Counted from the first letter of the stretch, positions 29,741-41,667 are shown. The stretch is DNA of 64,000 bases from Pyropia yezoensis (GCA_009829735.1 CM020618.1:27380894-27444893), one strand, 5' to 3'. Translations and numbers: made by a program. Notes: a model not told the origin generated them from the sequence alone.

Positions 29741-30209
29741 TGTGGCAAAAACCACAAGCACACACGGCACCCAAGTTGGGGCGGTGTGCCAGGGCTGCCT
29801 CCCGTGTCGGGGGAACCGGAAGAAGTGCAAGTCGCACACACTCTGTCCCTGTTGTGGGGCAAACCCCCCACGGACAAACAAGAAGATGGTGTGTGGTCCA
29901 ACAGTTTCTTGGTCGGGACGGGGACGCAGGGCCAAGCCCCGCTGTCCCTCCCCTTATCCCCCCAGGGTCCACTCAGAATCTCGCCACTCAGAATCTCCCA
30001 CCCCAGCACCTGCCCACCGGGCCACACGAAAATTCAAGACGATAAATGCAGAAAACCCTCAAATCCAAGTTGAATTTACTACTAAGCTAACTATCCCAAA
30101 CTTAGGGAATATGGACCCAAATGCAGGGGGAGGAACGGATCAGGCTAGTGGCCTGCCGCCCCTTGCATGGCACGTGTTGCCCCCCTACCTGGGGGTCAAT
30201 ACTGCCACA
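29741..30209 (-). repeat. A2 3' LTR
   Basis: 469 bp reverse complement of the family A LTR. The palindrome arm near 30070 carries a private change (GAATTT where the other LTRs have GGATTT). It is followed by the reversed polypurine tract at 30210-30222. Confidence 0.95.
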
Positions 30210-30222
30210 CTCCCCTCTCCTC
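30210..30222 (-). promoter_or_regulatory. A2 polypurine tract
   Basis: On the minus strand it reads the same 13-purine tract as in A1, directly against the 3' LTR. Confidence 0.8.
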
Positions 30223-30547
30223 AGTTCCGACCGACCCGGTCGGCCCTGTGAGGGGGTGCGTAAACGCACGTCTCGGCGTTGGGGGCGCGACTTGCTGTCC
30301 CCCATCGAGTACGTAACACGGATGTGGAGGCGGTCACGTTGACCGCCCCTCTCCTCAAGCTTGCCCACTCGGCAGCTTGCTCTCCTCAGTTCACACTTCA
30401 CCATCACCACCACCTCCCCTTCACCTTCCACTGGGCCGCCCCACGCTGGGGAGGCCACCCGTATACCCACGATCCGAGTCCCCCTCAACTCGAGGCGGGT
30501 CTCGTGCTGCGATAGCCAGAGCGTCTCTCCCCAACTTGGGGAGAGCC

Positions 30548-32491
30548 ATGGCGACTCCGGGAGTGGAGACGGACTCTCTTGACGAGCGCATGGAGGACAC
30601 CTCCTACGGTGCAGCACCCGCCGGGACTTCCGGCGGGGGCTCCGCCATCGCTCCGGGGGATGGGACTCCCGCGTCACCCGGCTTTGGGTTGACGGCGGGA
30701 TCTCCCCCGGAGGCGGGACAAGTTGTCCCGCGTGAGGCCTTGGGGCGGTGGTTTTACCCCGCTTGGCCTCTTTATGAGGAGGGGCTGACTGTTCTTCGCT
30801 GTGGCCGACTTGGCGCAGCGATGGGCCGGGTATGGGACCGCCTGCGGGAGAAGTATCCCCATAGGGTCGGGTTCCCTGCCGGCTTCAGGACGGACCAGTT
30901 TGCCTTCCTGAACGACGAGGAGGTTGAAGACGTCCAACGTGCCAAGGCCATGGTGGACCGCGGGGGAACTATCCCGGGTCCCGGCGACTTGCCGACCTTC
31001 ACGTGGGACGCTGTGGCAACTCGCCCACCGTACCTCCACGAGGCCGATCCGCACACTCATCACTTTGATGTGCGGATGGAGAAAGACTTCCGGCGAGGTC
31101 CCTACTTGGTGACCTCGGCTCAACTTGAGTTTCCTCAACAGTCTGCTGCCAGTAAGGAGCAGTACTATCCGAAGAAGCCCGAGTGGTGGCCTCAAGTTGA
31201 GGTCCCCTACGGGTTCCCGGCGTTGTTGCCCCGGTTGCTTGACCACTTCGGCTCCGTCATGTTGACGGCTGCCCCTGATCACCTGGTGTGGGCCATGTTG
31301 GCCACCCAGTGGCTCCTCGAGGTCATGTCGACCTGGGTGTCCTGTGTTCAGCGGCGGGGGATGCTCTGGCATCTCCCCCTCCGGCTCATCCAGGGTTTGG
31401 AACAGCTCACCCCTCAGCTAGTTGCTGAGGGGTGCTCATCAGGACAACTCACTCTACTTGAGGAGATGCTCCGGCTCCATAAGTTTATCGAGTGGGAGAG
31501 CATTGAGCACAAGTTGCGCCGCCCCACTCGTGGGCCCAAGGACGATGGCGCACTTCGCCAGTTCGTGTGGGTCGCTCGTGAACTTCACGACGGCCGTGTG
31601 GTCCTACGAGAGGGGTTGGGCATCGGGGACTACCCGTATGCCCCGGGGGTGGATCGCCACACTGCGCCACCCCCGGACAAGCCCATAGTTATGGCCGTGC
31701 CGTCCTATGATGACCACATGACTCAACCCACTGCGGGAGCCCCAAGTCGGGGTCGCAGTTACACCCGGGTACCGCCACCTCGGCGGGCCCCTCCGCTTCC
31801 CCCTGTTCCTTTCCAACCTCACGGGAACATCCCGATCAGCGTGGCCGTGGAGTCTTCCACCCCGGTGTCCCCCATCTTGGGGGCCACCCTCCTGACGGTA
31901 TACCCCAAGTTGGTGTTGCCGCCCACGCCTCTAACCTCAGAGATGATGATCACCACGTTGGTGCGCACCATTTCCTGGTTGCCCGCGTCGACCGCAACCC
32001 TACAGAGTTCCGAGACTCCTCAACTTGAGGAGCCCGTTCGTACTGCAGTAGGGACCGCGAGTTGCGAGTCGGTGGCGGAGTTTATGACAGCCGAGTTGGC
32101 TCGTATTGGGGCTATTATGCCCCAGCCAGCCCCACTTGGGCGTGGCAAACGTCGCGCGAGCCGGGCATACTCGCCTCCTCGCCGTCGTCGCCGACACTCT
32201 CGGCGCTCTCCCTCCGTGTCGGAAGACGAGTTGTCTTACTCCGTCTCGGAGTCCTCTACCCCGTCGGAGACGGAGTCTGTCCAGCGTCTGCGTCGCAAAC
32301 TTGCGCGCAAGACCAGGCAGAAGAGTGGCCACGGTCGGCGCCACTTGCGCGACCGTGAGGGGCGCGACGGTTCCGACTTGGAGCCGCCGCCCCCTCCAAC
32401 GAGTGGAGACCGTTATCGGCGTGGGTCTCGCCGCTCGCCTCCACGTGAGGGCGAGGGCCGTGGAGTGGGAGAGTCTAGCATGCGTGCCTAG
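30548..32491 (+). CDS. A2 antisense accessory gene (aORF-A), intact
   Basis: 647 aa, the counterpart of the A1 antisense gene, with the same ATG context, the same palindrome upstream and the same stop. Only a few residues differ from A1: GDGTPAS for GDVTPAS, LNDEEV for LDDEEV, PILGATLLTVYP for PNLGATLLTIYP. It stays fully open although pol of this copy has been cut by another element. It points away from the A2 3' LTR, so an antisense promoter in or near that LTR is expected (inference). Confidence 0.75.
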   Translation: MATPGVETDSLDERMEDTSYGAAPAGTSGGGSAIAPGDGTPASPGFGLTAGSPPEAGQVVPREALGRWFYPAWPLYEEGLTVLRCGRLGAAMGRVWDRLREKYPHRVGFPAGFRTDQFAFLNDEEVEDVQRAKAMVDRGGTIPGPGDLPTFTWDAVATRPPYLHEADPHTHHFDVRMEKDFRRGPYLVTSAQLEFPQQSAASKEQYYPKKPEWWPQVEVPYGFPALLPRLLDHFGSVMLTAAPDHLVWAMLATQWLLEVMSTWVSCVQRRGMLWHLPLRLIQGLEQLTPQLVAEGCSSGQLTLLEEMLRLHKFIEWESIEHKLRRPTRGPKDDGALRQFVWVARELHDGRVVLREGLGIGDYPYAPGVDRHTAPPPDKPIVMAVPSYDDHMTQPTAGAPSRGRSYTRVPPPRRAPPLPPVPFQPHGNIPISVAVESSTPVSPILGATLLTVYPKLVLPPTPLTSEMMITTLVRTISWLPASTATLQSSETPQLEEPVRTAVGTASCESVAEFMTAELARIGAIMPQPAPLGRGKRRASRAYSPPRRRRRHSRRSPSVSEDELSYSVSESSTPSETESVQRLRRKLARKTRQKSGHGRRHLRDREGRDGSDLEPPPPPTSGDRYRRGSRRSPPREGEGRGVGESSMRA

Positions 32492-32602
32492 TTGGCAGCT
32501 GCCTTTGTTGTGAGAGTGTGAGGGTTAGGGCTGTAGTTAAAAGCCACTCTGCGTACCACTTCGACTTGAAGCACTCTCTTGGCACTGTTGCTCGGCCTTC
32601 CC

Positions 32603-33433
32603 TCACGTTGAGGGAGGGCTGTTAGGGTCTATCTCATTCCGGGCACAGTACGCCCGGACCTTCTCAGCGGGAAGGTCCTCCACATACTCCCACGTATCAT
32701 CCTTGGCTTTGTAGCCAAACCAACGCACCCTCAACATGAGGCGGTCAGTGTCTTCATCCCATCCGTGGTCGATGAACTTATCGAACACGTACTCCTGTGG
32801 GCCCTGTTTGGCCGCAGGCAGTGAGGGGAGGCGCCACGACTCCAACGCACGTGCCCAAGCTGGGTCGCCTGCAGGCGGTGGTGCAACTTTGACCACGTCC
32901 TGTCCGTTCACTGTGCGGACCCCATCGTCACTTTCGATGGTGAAGCGCCGCCCATCAGTACGAAGGACCTGGTACGGTCCCTTCGTCTGGAATACCAGCT
33001 TACCCCCAGTTGGGGTGTGCGAGTGTACCAGCACCCAGTCACCCTGCTCGGGTACATGCTTAGCATTGCGCACCTTTTTGTCAAAGGTACGCTTATAGCG
33101 CTTTTGTGCTTTGTCCATCTCAGCCCTGACTTTAGGGATGAGGTTTTCAAGCCTAGCGGCGAACTCCGCCTTACTCTCAGTAGGAGTAGGCGTACTACCA
33201 CCATCCTCCCAAGTTGGGAGCGACCGCCGCACGGCAATAGACCGCACGCGACGGGGGGTCACAAAAGCGAGGGGTACTTCCCCTGTAGATGAGTGAACCT
33301 GCGAATTGTAGGCAGTAGTAAGGATAGAAATATATTGGTCCCACGTCTTCACGTGCTCACTCACATAGTGGCGCAGCTGCCTAACAATAGTTTTGTTGAA
33401 GCGCTCCACCTGCCCATTAGTTTGTGGGTGGTA
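32603..33433 (-). pseudogene. pol: A2 Pol, 3' fragment (integrase end and chromodomain)
   Basis: Covers the C-terminal part of pol from YHPQTNGQVERFNK, which holds the integrase catalytic Glu, through GPYQVL and the chromodomain (VRWFGYKAKDDTWEY) to the stop. It begins exactly at the TA where the TIR element inserted. The missing 5' part is at 50049-53201. Apart from the insertion the fragment is open and nearly identical to A1. Confidence 0.9.
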
Positions 33434-34374
33434 TGGTACGTTGCACAAAAAAGATACATGGAGGTTTCTCTCGGCTCGGGCCCGGGCTCCCCATCGGCCG
33501 CGGCGGGGCCCACGGTGGCCATGCTGACAGAAGGATCACATAGCGCCATGCGAACTCATGAGGTACTTGGACGGTGTACCGCTTTCAGGGACACCCTGGG
33601 TGGACCGGCTGCTGTCGAACCTGAAATGGGGCCATCCTTTTCGCATTGATTTGCCCGGCTCGGGGGTGGGTCCGGGCCCATGTGCTAACTGAGGCTTGGA
33701 AGAGGGGAAGTCGCTTTTGGGGAGGAGCCCGGGGAAGGCTGGAGGCCATTGATTTGAGGACATTTTTCCGTGTGCGGGTCCCTGTTTCTAAGAACGCTGT
33801 TCTTGGGGGAAATGTTCCATGTCATGGGCTCGTTTGATTGGTCCACGAAGAAGCTTGGTCCTCATGTGCCCCTTGCCAGTTTAGGCATCTCTGGCAGGGC
33901 CCCCCACGCCTCTTGATGAAGAAGCCTCTCCCCCCCCTTCCCCTCCTGGACCCCTCTCCTGGACTAGACGCCTTGGGGAGACAAAAATCCACCCACCCCG
34001 CGCCCGCCGCGGCGGTCCCCAACTCCGGGACGTCGGCGGGGCACCTTCCGTGCACAAAGGGCGGCCGAGCGGGCGCAGGGCCCAGAGGGATATTCGTCCG
34101 CACGCGCGAACGTGCGCGACCAGTGGGGGCGATGGAGACCGTTCCCCGCGCATCTGTGGCATGGGGGTGATGATGCGTCGTATTAGAGGAGAGGCGGGCA
34201 GCACGAAGGCCCTTGGTGCTTTTTTGTCCGTAAAGCAGACTGTGTCTCTCCCGAGACCCCCCCAAAAAAAGCTCCAGCAACACCCTGCTCCAGCTTTATC
34301 TCACATCCCCTCTTCACACCCGCACCAAGCCGAGTGCTCAGCCAAGGCACACAGCTCCTTCTATCCCGGGAGAG
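33434..34374. other. Left arm of the TIR element (non-coding)
   Basis: TIR at 33434-33463, then mixed sequence without a supported gene. The last five bases (GAGAG, 34370-34374) are the left target duplication of retrotransposon B. Confidence 0.7.
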
Positions 34375-34947
34375 TGTAGCATCCCTGGCCCCGACTTGGC
34401 GCCGACCCGGGACTGCAACCAGAGGGCACCAGGTGCCAGAACACGCCCGCCGTGTGGCGATGGTTGGCGGCCGTGGCCCGTGCCCGGCACTGGGATGCGG
34501 TGGACTACGCTATCCACACGCGAGAGAGGGATTTCTGATGTGTTTTTGCATATTTGTGAGGGACTTGATTTGAGAGAATTTGAGTGTGAGATTAGTGAGT
34601 GGGAATAGAATTAGTAGTGATAGTGGCCCCCGACCTGACGAGGTTAGACTCGGGTCGGGGCCACTCGGGGTTATGGGGGGGGCTACCGGGCCAACGTGCC
34701 GGGGTTCCCCCAGATGCACGTTAAGAGGGACAGCGAGGCGCCCTCGGCCCGCGCCCTCAGGGAAAAAGACAACTGCGCGTTTGCTTTCCTCTTCCCCGTG
34801 TGCACTACCGTGCGTATCTGTTTGCCCTGCAAGCAGGCACGTGAGGCAACAGGCATACCATTCTCGTAGTTCCCCTTTCTGCGTTACCTGTCCCTTTCCC
34901 CCGAGGGATATTGACACGTGTCTGAGAGGATCGAGTTTTATACCACA
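34375..34947 (+). repeat. B 5' LTR
   Basis: 573 bp, TGTAGC...ACCACA, unrelated to the family A LTR except for the last bases and the PBS beyond it. Confidence 0.95.
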
Positions 34948-34951
34948 TATT

Positions 34952-34969
34952 TGGTGGAGCAGCAGGGGA
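34952..34969 (+). promoter_or_regulatory. B primer-binding site
   Basis: TGGTGGAGCAGCAGG plus three more bases, identical over 18 nt to the family A PBS and four bases after the LTR. It implies the same tRNA primer (Ala-type inferred). Confidence 0.75.
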
Positions 34970-35156
34970 TTGGAGTGTTTGAGAAGAGACATTTGGGAGC
35001 AGCGGTTGCGTTGTTCCTATTCTGTCTTTTTCTGTGGTTTGGGAATTATTTGCACCCGTTCACGGGAACCCCATTCCTGGCTCTCCAACCCCTCTCTTGT
35101 GGTCTTGCGATCTTTGGACACGCAGGTAACTGGACTGTGGCTGTCAAGAGACCAAC

Positions 35157-36917
35157 ATGGCTACCCTCCCTGGCACGACGGTGCCCGAAGGGGTAGACCC
35201 CGCGTCCCTTGACGCATCCCTGGTCACCGCGGGGGACGGTGCCCAACCCGGCGTTCCCCCTACGGGTGAAGCAGACCTGGGCGTGACATCCGGTAGTGGA
35301 CTGGAGTCTACAGGCGGCCAAGTACCGCCTGCTCCCGTTCCTCCGGCTGTTCCTCCCGTTGGAGCCACCCCGGGGTCAACGGCGTTTGAGTCCGCTCGCA
35401 GCAGACGTCTCCCTCCTGTCGGTTCTACTCTTCAACCTCCAGGGATAGCCCCTGGTGTGTTTACTCCTGGACCCACACATGGCAGCTGGGTGTATACACC
35501 TCTTCCTGTGGGCACTAGCAGTGCCAGAGGCACCGCTATGACTGGTTCTACGGGTCTTCCTGAGACTTCGACTCCTGGGACCGGCCAAGCTTTTCCTCCC
35601 CTTGCGTCCTATGGGGCGGGGAGCTCCAAGACCGGTGACCGGAGCAGCCGTAGGCGTCGGCGTCGTCGCCGCCGCTCTAGCACCAGCGAGACCAGTTCCT
35701 CCAGCTCTGAGGAGGGATATGACTGGGATGCATCTCCCGGTCCTACCCGGCGCAGGCTAGTCGAGTTCGACTTCCCTGCCCACCAAGTGGGAGATGCCAC
35801 CCTGAACAAGGTCACGTATTGGGGTAACTACCGGCTGGAGAACCAAGACCAAGGTTACACCCGGAAGATGGCCAAGAAGATGGCATCCCTGAACCGGCGA
35901 ATGCAACCGAGCTTTGGGGGGCATCCTAAGTTTTCCGGGAAGAGACCGGCGCTTATCTTTGCCTTCCTGCGCCGGTTTGTCAAGGCATGCAATGACAACG
36001 ATGTGTCCGAGGGCAAGGCTCTCTATCTCCTGGTTAACTTCATGACCGGAGAAGCGGAACAGCGGTTTGCACAGGTTCTACCAGACTCTGCCGGGCACAT
36101 TGTTGGACGTACCGTCGCGAGTTATCCGGAGGCGGTCAACTGGCTCCTGTCCAACTACGCAGACGCGGACTCCCTGCGTAAGGCAGTCGGTAGGCTGAAC
36201 CGGGCAACCATGGAGAGACAAGAGACTCCAGAGGCGTTCGCCCGTCGTGTCCGGGAGATGAGCGATGCTTGTGGCAACGTTTACCCTGAGGACAGGCTCA
36301 AGATATTCTTCTCGGAGGGGCTTCCTGAATATCTTCAAGTGGATGCGGAGAACTACAACCAGGAACATCAAGAACATACCTTCCAGCAGTTGATGGCCTA
36401 TACCCAGGGCAAGCACCGGCAAGCCAAGGCCCTCCAGGCTCCTATGGTATCAACTCCCAAGCCGTTGTCGCGAGTTCGTCCCGGACCCGACAAGTATAAG
36501 GGAGGTGATAACCCTGTACCGGTACTCGCAGTTGGCGAGGCCTCACCCATGGAGTCAAGGGACAAGTGGGGCGGCTTCGTTTCTAAGGAGCAACCTTCCC
36601 TGGTCGCCCCCAAGCAGATCAGGAACCAGCGGTTCCGGTCTTGCTGGCTGTGCCAGAAGGAGGATCACATGTCCTACCAGTGCCCGACCATTCCCGAGGA
36701 TCTCCAGGAGAAACTCAAGCGTCAAGGACTGGTGTTTGCAAAGGCGGTCAACTGGGCTGACCGGCGGGCACCCTCCAAGATGGACAAGGCACAGGTACAT
36801 GCCATCCGAGTGGCAACCTTACAGAGCATCACGGAGGCTCTGGCAAGGGAAGCTCCTACGGACTTTGACCTGGAGACCGAAACCTCTAAGGACTCCTCGG
36901 AGCCGGGAAACGAGTAG
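35157..36917 (+). CDS. gag: B Gag polyprotein
   Basis: 586 aa from an ATG in good context (CCAACATGG), a single frame. The N-terminal third is Pro/Thr/Gly-rich, followed by an Arg-rich run (SRRRRRRRRRSS) and an acidic patch. The capsid-like helical core (ALIFAFLRRFVKACND, GKALYLLVNFMTGEAEQRFA) aligns with family A Gag. The knuckle CWLCQKEDHMSYQC (CX2CX4HX4C) precedes the tail. It ends at TAG 36915-36917, just after the GGGAAAC heptamer. The unbroken frame here is the reference that shows the family A gag is frame-switched. Confidence 0.9.
   Translation: MATLPGTTVPEGVDPASLDASLVTAGDGAQPGVPPTGEADLGVTSGSGLESTGGQVPPAPVPPAVPPVGATPGSTAFESARSRRLPPVGSTLQPPGIAPGVFTPGPTHGSWVYTPLPVGTSSARGTAMTGSTGLPETSTPGTGQAFPPLASYGAGSSKTGDRSSRRRRRRRRRSSTSETSSSSSEEGYDWDASPGPTRRRLVEFDFPAHQVGDATLNKVTYWGNYRLENQDQGYTRKMAKKMASLNRRMQPSFGGHPKFSGKRPALIFAFLRRFVKACNDNDVSEGKALYLLVNFMTGEAEQRFAQVLPDSAGHIVGRTVASYPEAVNWLLSNYADADSLRKAVGRLNRATMERQETPEAFARRVREMSDACGNVYPEDRLKIFFSEGLPEYLQVDAENYNQEHQEHTFQQLMAYTQGKHRQAKALQAPMVSTPKPLSRVRPGPDKYKGGDNPVPVLAVGEASPMESRDKWGGFVSKEQPSLVAPKQIRNQRFRSCWLCQKEDHMSYQCPTIPEDLQEKLKRQGLVFAKAVNWADRRAPSKMDKAQVHAIRVATLQSITEALAREAPTDFDLETETSKDSSEPGNE
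36905..36911 (+). promoter_or_regulatory. Putative -1 frameshift heptamer GGGAAAC at B gag/pol
   Basis: G GGA AAC in the gag frame, one codon before the TAG. The pol frame (-1) is open from here through 37046 onward with no ATG until 37103, so frameshifting is the simplest way to make Pol. The second copy of this region has it at 41655-41661. Confidence 0.65.
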
Positions 36918-39854
36918 GGCAGGCGCTCTCCCCAAGTGTCTTCCCGAATCTCCAACGGCAGGGTACTTCTACCTGTTCTCCCCTTGCGTGCCGGGAGAAA
37001 GGACGGCAGTTACCTGCTCAACCGGTAGCCGCCTGGACACCCTGTTTGTTCAAGGGGACCTTGCTCGTCCTGCGTAAGGAAAACCTCAAGATTAATGCTC
37101 GTATGCGTGTGGGGGATAGCCTCCCCCAAGCTGTTACGCCGGTGGTCGACACGGGAGCCGGACCAAGCGTCATCACTGAGAACCTGTTACCTCCGGGCTG
37201 GCGTCGACATGCCTGGAGAGCGCCTACCAAGACCCGGATTGTAGACGCATCAGGTCAAACCCTACGACCGCTTGGCCGTCTTCCCGTCGCCATCTATGTC
37301 AACAATGAACCAATGCTTTTTCCCTTTCTAGTAGTCAAGACCTTATCAGTCCCCCTCATCCTAGGCTGGGACTTCCAGAAGCAGCATGTCAAGAGCATCC
37401 TACCCGGAGAAGGAAAGGTGCAGTTCAACCATGGGTTTGTGTCACCAGTGCTGGAGCACCTGGACACCAAGGTTCGTGTGGCCAAGAACCAGAAGGAACG
37501 CATCCCACCCTCTACCTTGACCCTCATCAAACCGGTGCTCCTACCTCCTCGCTCGGAGACCAAGGTTCAAGTCACGACCCGGACTGCAGGTCAATGCCTG
37601 ATCTACGGACGCAAGGAATTTCTGGCGAAACACCGATTATACCTAGCCCACGGACATCACAAAAAGGTGGGGAGGCACACCCCGTTCTCGGTGCTGATCG
37701 TCAACGTGAGCCGGAAGCCAATAACCCTCGCCAAGGGCACTCGAGTTGGTACAGCAGAGCCTTACCGGGGGTCCGCCCGCGCTATGAGCAAGGAAGACCT
37801 CTTGAACCTGCAACAAGAGCTGGCATCCAACCTGACGGCCTTAGACGTATCTCCGGAACAAGAGCAGGCTGGCCGTACTACTCCGAAGCCGGAACAAGCA
37901 CCGCCCGGGATGCCGAAGGTCAACCAAGAAAACGTCCCTCCCGACTTGAAGGAGGCACTGGAGAAGCTTCTCCACGAATATCGGCACCTGTGGTCTGGAG
38001 AGCTGGGCAAGATGGACGCCACCCTACACCGGATTCAACTCAAGCCAGATGCCAAACCAGTGCACATGCACCCATACCGGGCTGGACCTCATCGCCGGGA
38101 TGAGATTGAGAAGCAGGTTAACAAGATGCTCAAGATGGATGTTATCGAGCCGTCTGATGGCGAGTGGGCTTTCCCGGTGGTAGTCGTCCCGAAACCTGGC
38201 GGTCACTTCCGTTTCTGCGTTGACTACAGACGCCTGAACGAGATGACAGTCAAGGATGTATACCCGATACCCCGGATGGATGATTGCCTCGACTTTCTTG
38301 GTGATGCCACCCTCTTCTCGACGCTGGATTGTAATGCCGGTTACTGGCAGATCCCTCTGGCTGACGAGGACAAGGACAAGACTACCTTCACGTGCCACAT
38401 GGGATTATTCCGGTGCAAGCGTCTCCCTTTTGGTCTCACTAATGCTCCGGCAACCTTCCAGAGAGCCATCGACATCATCCTGTCGGGGCTAAGGTGGAGA
38501 ACATGTTTGGTCTACCTGGACGACATCATTGTTTTCTCCAAGACCCCAGCGGAACACCTGGAGCACCTTCGAGAGGTCCTGGCCCTCCTGTCCAAGGCTG
38601 GAGTTACCCTCAAGGCCGAGAAGTGCCACCTGTTTGAGACTGAGGTGGAGTACCTGGGGCACGTGCTGAGTCCGGGGGAGCTCCGAGTCAATGAGAAGAA
38701 CATCAAGGCCCTCCGGCATGCACGGCAACCTAAAACCCAGACGGAACTCAAGAGCTTCCTGGGTATGTGCAACGTCTACCGCCGGTTCGTACGAGACTAC
38801 GCTCTGATTGCCCGGCCCTTGACCAAGCTTACTAGCAAGAAGCTTCCAGCACAACTCCCGGTGTTCAACGAGAAGCAGACAGCAGCCTTCGAAGAGCTCA
38901 AGAAGCGCCTGACCACCACTCCAGTACTGGCGTTACCCAAGCGGGAGGGTCAGTTTGTTCTGGAGACTGACGCCTGTGGCGTCCAGGTGGGGTGCTCACT
39001 ACTCCAGCAGCAACCTGATGGGCACTTCCTCCCGATAGGCTACTACAGTCGCGTCTTGACTCCAGCCGAGAAGAACTATTCCACGACCGAGCGCGAGTGC
39101 TTGGCGGTCGTCTGGGCTTGCTTCCTGTTACGTCCATATCTTGAAGGACAAGAGTTCCTCATCCGGACGGACCACGCCAGTCTAAGGTGGCTGCTATGCA
39201 TGGACAGCAGTCAAGGAAGGGTCGCCCGGTGGCGCCTACGCCTTTCGGAGTTCAAGTACAAGGTGTGCACCAGAGCAGGGAGGGAGCACCACTGCGCCGA
39301 TACCATGTCCCGGCTGGAGACTCCTGCAGCCGATACCGGTCCTATCCCGGAGGAAATACCTTGCTTCATCCTCCCGAATGTCGGACGTGGCTGGCACGCT
39401 CCCCTGTACGAGACACCTGACGCTCATCAACCGGTAACCATTCACCGGATGCTGGAGGCACAATTGACGGACCCTCAATGCTTGGAGCTTCGCCACCAAA
39501 TGGACCTGAACCGGAACAGTCGCTTCTCCGAGTCTACAGACGGACTCCTGGTACGGGTGTCACCCTTCGATGGGGCAACTCAAGTCTACGTACCCCGGAG
39601 CCTACGGACTGACATCCTACGCCTGGAGCACTCGTCTCCCCAGGCCGGGCATCCTGGTATCAATCGGATGTATGCTTCCATGAGACGACATTATTACTGG
39701 GAAACCATGGCCAGTGACGTCCATAAGTGCCTGGAGGCTTGTATTTCTTGTGCAAGGAACCGGTTGTCCCAGAGGAAGAAGACTTCTAAGCTACGCCTAT
39801 TCCCTGCGGCGGAGCCCTTTGCAAGCTTAAGCATGGACATCCTGGGGCCCCTAC
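36905..39854 (+). CDS. pol: B Pol, first copy, truncated by the sequence gap
   Basis: The -1 frame relative to gag, entered at the heptamer. Contains protease (VVDTGAGPSVI), RT (FCVDYRRLNE, LPFGLTNAPATFQRA, VYLDDIIVFS), RNase H (LETDACGVQVG, DHASLRWLL) and the integrase zinc finger (HSSPQAGH, CISCARNR). It stops in MDILGPL, at the first catalytic Asp of integrase, where the N run begins. It matches the complete copy at 41655-45755 along its length, so it most likely represents the same gene assembled twice. Confidence 0.85.
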
Positions 39855-40354
39855 NNNNNNNNNNNNNNNNNNNNNNNNNNNNNNNNNNNNNNNNNNNNNN
39901 NNNNNNNNNNNNNNNNNNNNNNNNNNNNNNNNNNNNNNNNNNNNNNNNNNNNNNNNNNNNNNNNNNNNNNNNNNNNNNNNNNNNNNNNNNNNNNNNNNNN
40001 NNNNNNNNNNNNNNNNNNNNNNNNNNNNNNNNNNNNNNNNNNNNNNNNNNNNNNNNNNNNNNNNNNNNNNNNNNNNNNNNNNNNNNNNNNNNNNNNNNNN
40101 NNNNNNNNNNNNNNNNNNNNNNNNNNNNNNNNNNNNNNNNNNNNNNNNNNNNNNNNNNNNNNNNNNNNNNNNNNNNNNNNNNNNNNNNNNNNNNNNNNNN
40201 NNNNNNNNNNNNNNNNNNNNNNNNNNNNNNNNNNNNNNNNNNNNNNNNNNNNNNNNNNNNNNNNNNNNNNNNNNNNNNNNNNNNNNNNNNNNNNNNNNNN
40301 NNNNNNNNNNNNNNNNNNNNNNNNNNNNNNNNNNNNNNNNNNNNNNNNNNNNNN
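39855..40354. other. Assembly gap, 500 N
   Basis: Exactly 500 N, a conventional placeholder. The bases on its two sides are not collinear: left is integrase, right is mid-gag of the same element. Confidence 0.99.
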
Positions 40355-41667
40355 TTGCGTCCTATGGGGCGGGGCTCCAAGACCGGTGACCGGAGCAGCC
40401 GTAGGCGTCGGCGTCGTCGCCGCCGCTCTAGCACCAGCGAGACCAGTTCCTCCAGCTCTGAGGAGGGATATGACTGGGATGCATCTCCCGGTCCTACCCG
40501 GCGCAGGCTAGTCGAGTTCGACTTCCCTGCCCACCAAGTGGGAGATGCCACCCTGAACAAGTCACGTATTGGGGTAACTACCGGCTGGAGAACCAAGACC
40601 AAGGTTACACCCGGAAGATGGCCAAGAAGATGGCATCCCTGAACCGGCGAATGCAACCGAGCTTTGGGGGGCATCCTAAGTTTTCCGGGAAGAGACCGGC
40701 GCTTATCTTTGCCTTCCTGCGCCGGTTTGTCAAGGCATGCAATGACAACGATGTGTCCGAGGGCAAGGCTCTCTATCTCCTGGTTAACTTCATGACCGGA
40801 GAAGCGGAACAGCGGTTTGCACAGGTTCTACCAGACTCTGCCGGGCACATTGTTGGACGTACCGTCGCGAGTTATCCGGAGGCGGTCAACTGGCTCCTGT
40901 CCAACTACGCAGACGCGGACTCCCTGCGTAAGGCAGTCGGTAGGCTGAACCGGGCAACCATGGAGAGACAAGAGACTCCAGAGGCGTTCGCCCGTCGTGT
41001 CCGGGAGATGAGCGATGCTTGTGGCAACGTTTACCCTGAGGACAGGCTCAAGATATTCTTCTCGGAGGGGCTTCCTGAATATCTTCAAGTGGATGCGGAG
41101 AACTACAACCAGGAACATCAAGAACATACCTTCCAGCAGTTGATGGCCTATACCCAGGGCAAGCACCGGCAAGCCAAGGCCCTCCAGGCTCCTATGGTAT
41201 CAACTCCCAAGCCGTTGTCGCGAGTTCGTCCCGGACCCGACAAGTATAAGGGAGGTGATAACCCTGTACCGGTACTCGCAGTTGGCGAGGCCTCACCCAT
41301 GGAGTCAAGGGACAAGTGGGGCGGCTTCGTTTCTAAGGAGCAACCTTCCCTGGTCGCCCCCAAGCAGATCAGGAACCAGCGGTTCCGGTCTTGCTGGCTG
41401 TGCCAGAAGGAGGATCACATGTCCTACCAGTGCCCGACCATTCCCGAGGATCTCCAGGAGAAACTCAAGCGTCAAGGACTGGTGTTTGCAAAGGCGGTCA
41501 ACTGGGCTGACCGGCGGGCACCCTCCAAGATGGACAAGGCACAGGTACATGCCATCCGAGTGGCAACCTTACAGAGCATCACGGAGGCTCTGGCAAGGGA
41601 AGCTCCTACGGACTTTGACCTGGAGACCGAAACCTCTAAGGACTCCTCGGAGCCGGGAAACGAGTAG
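40355..41667 (+). pseudogene. gag: B Gag, duplicated fragment with frame-breaking indels
   Basis: Lacks the N-terminus. Two deletions close to the contig edge shift the frame; from 40618 on it reads the normal capsid and CCHC region to the stop at 41667. The errors are most simply low-quality contig-end sequence. Confidence 0.8.

Noticed and set aside
33434..34374. Treating 33.4-34.4 kb as part of A2 or as a host gene
   Set aside because: Comparison with A1 shows A2 sequence ends exactly at the TA, and TIRs define the inserted element; no coding motif was found.
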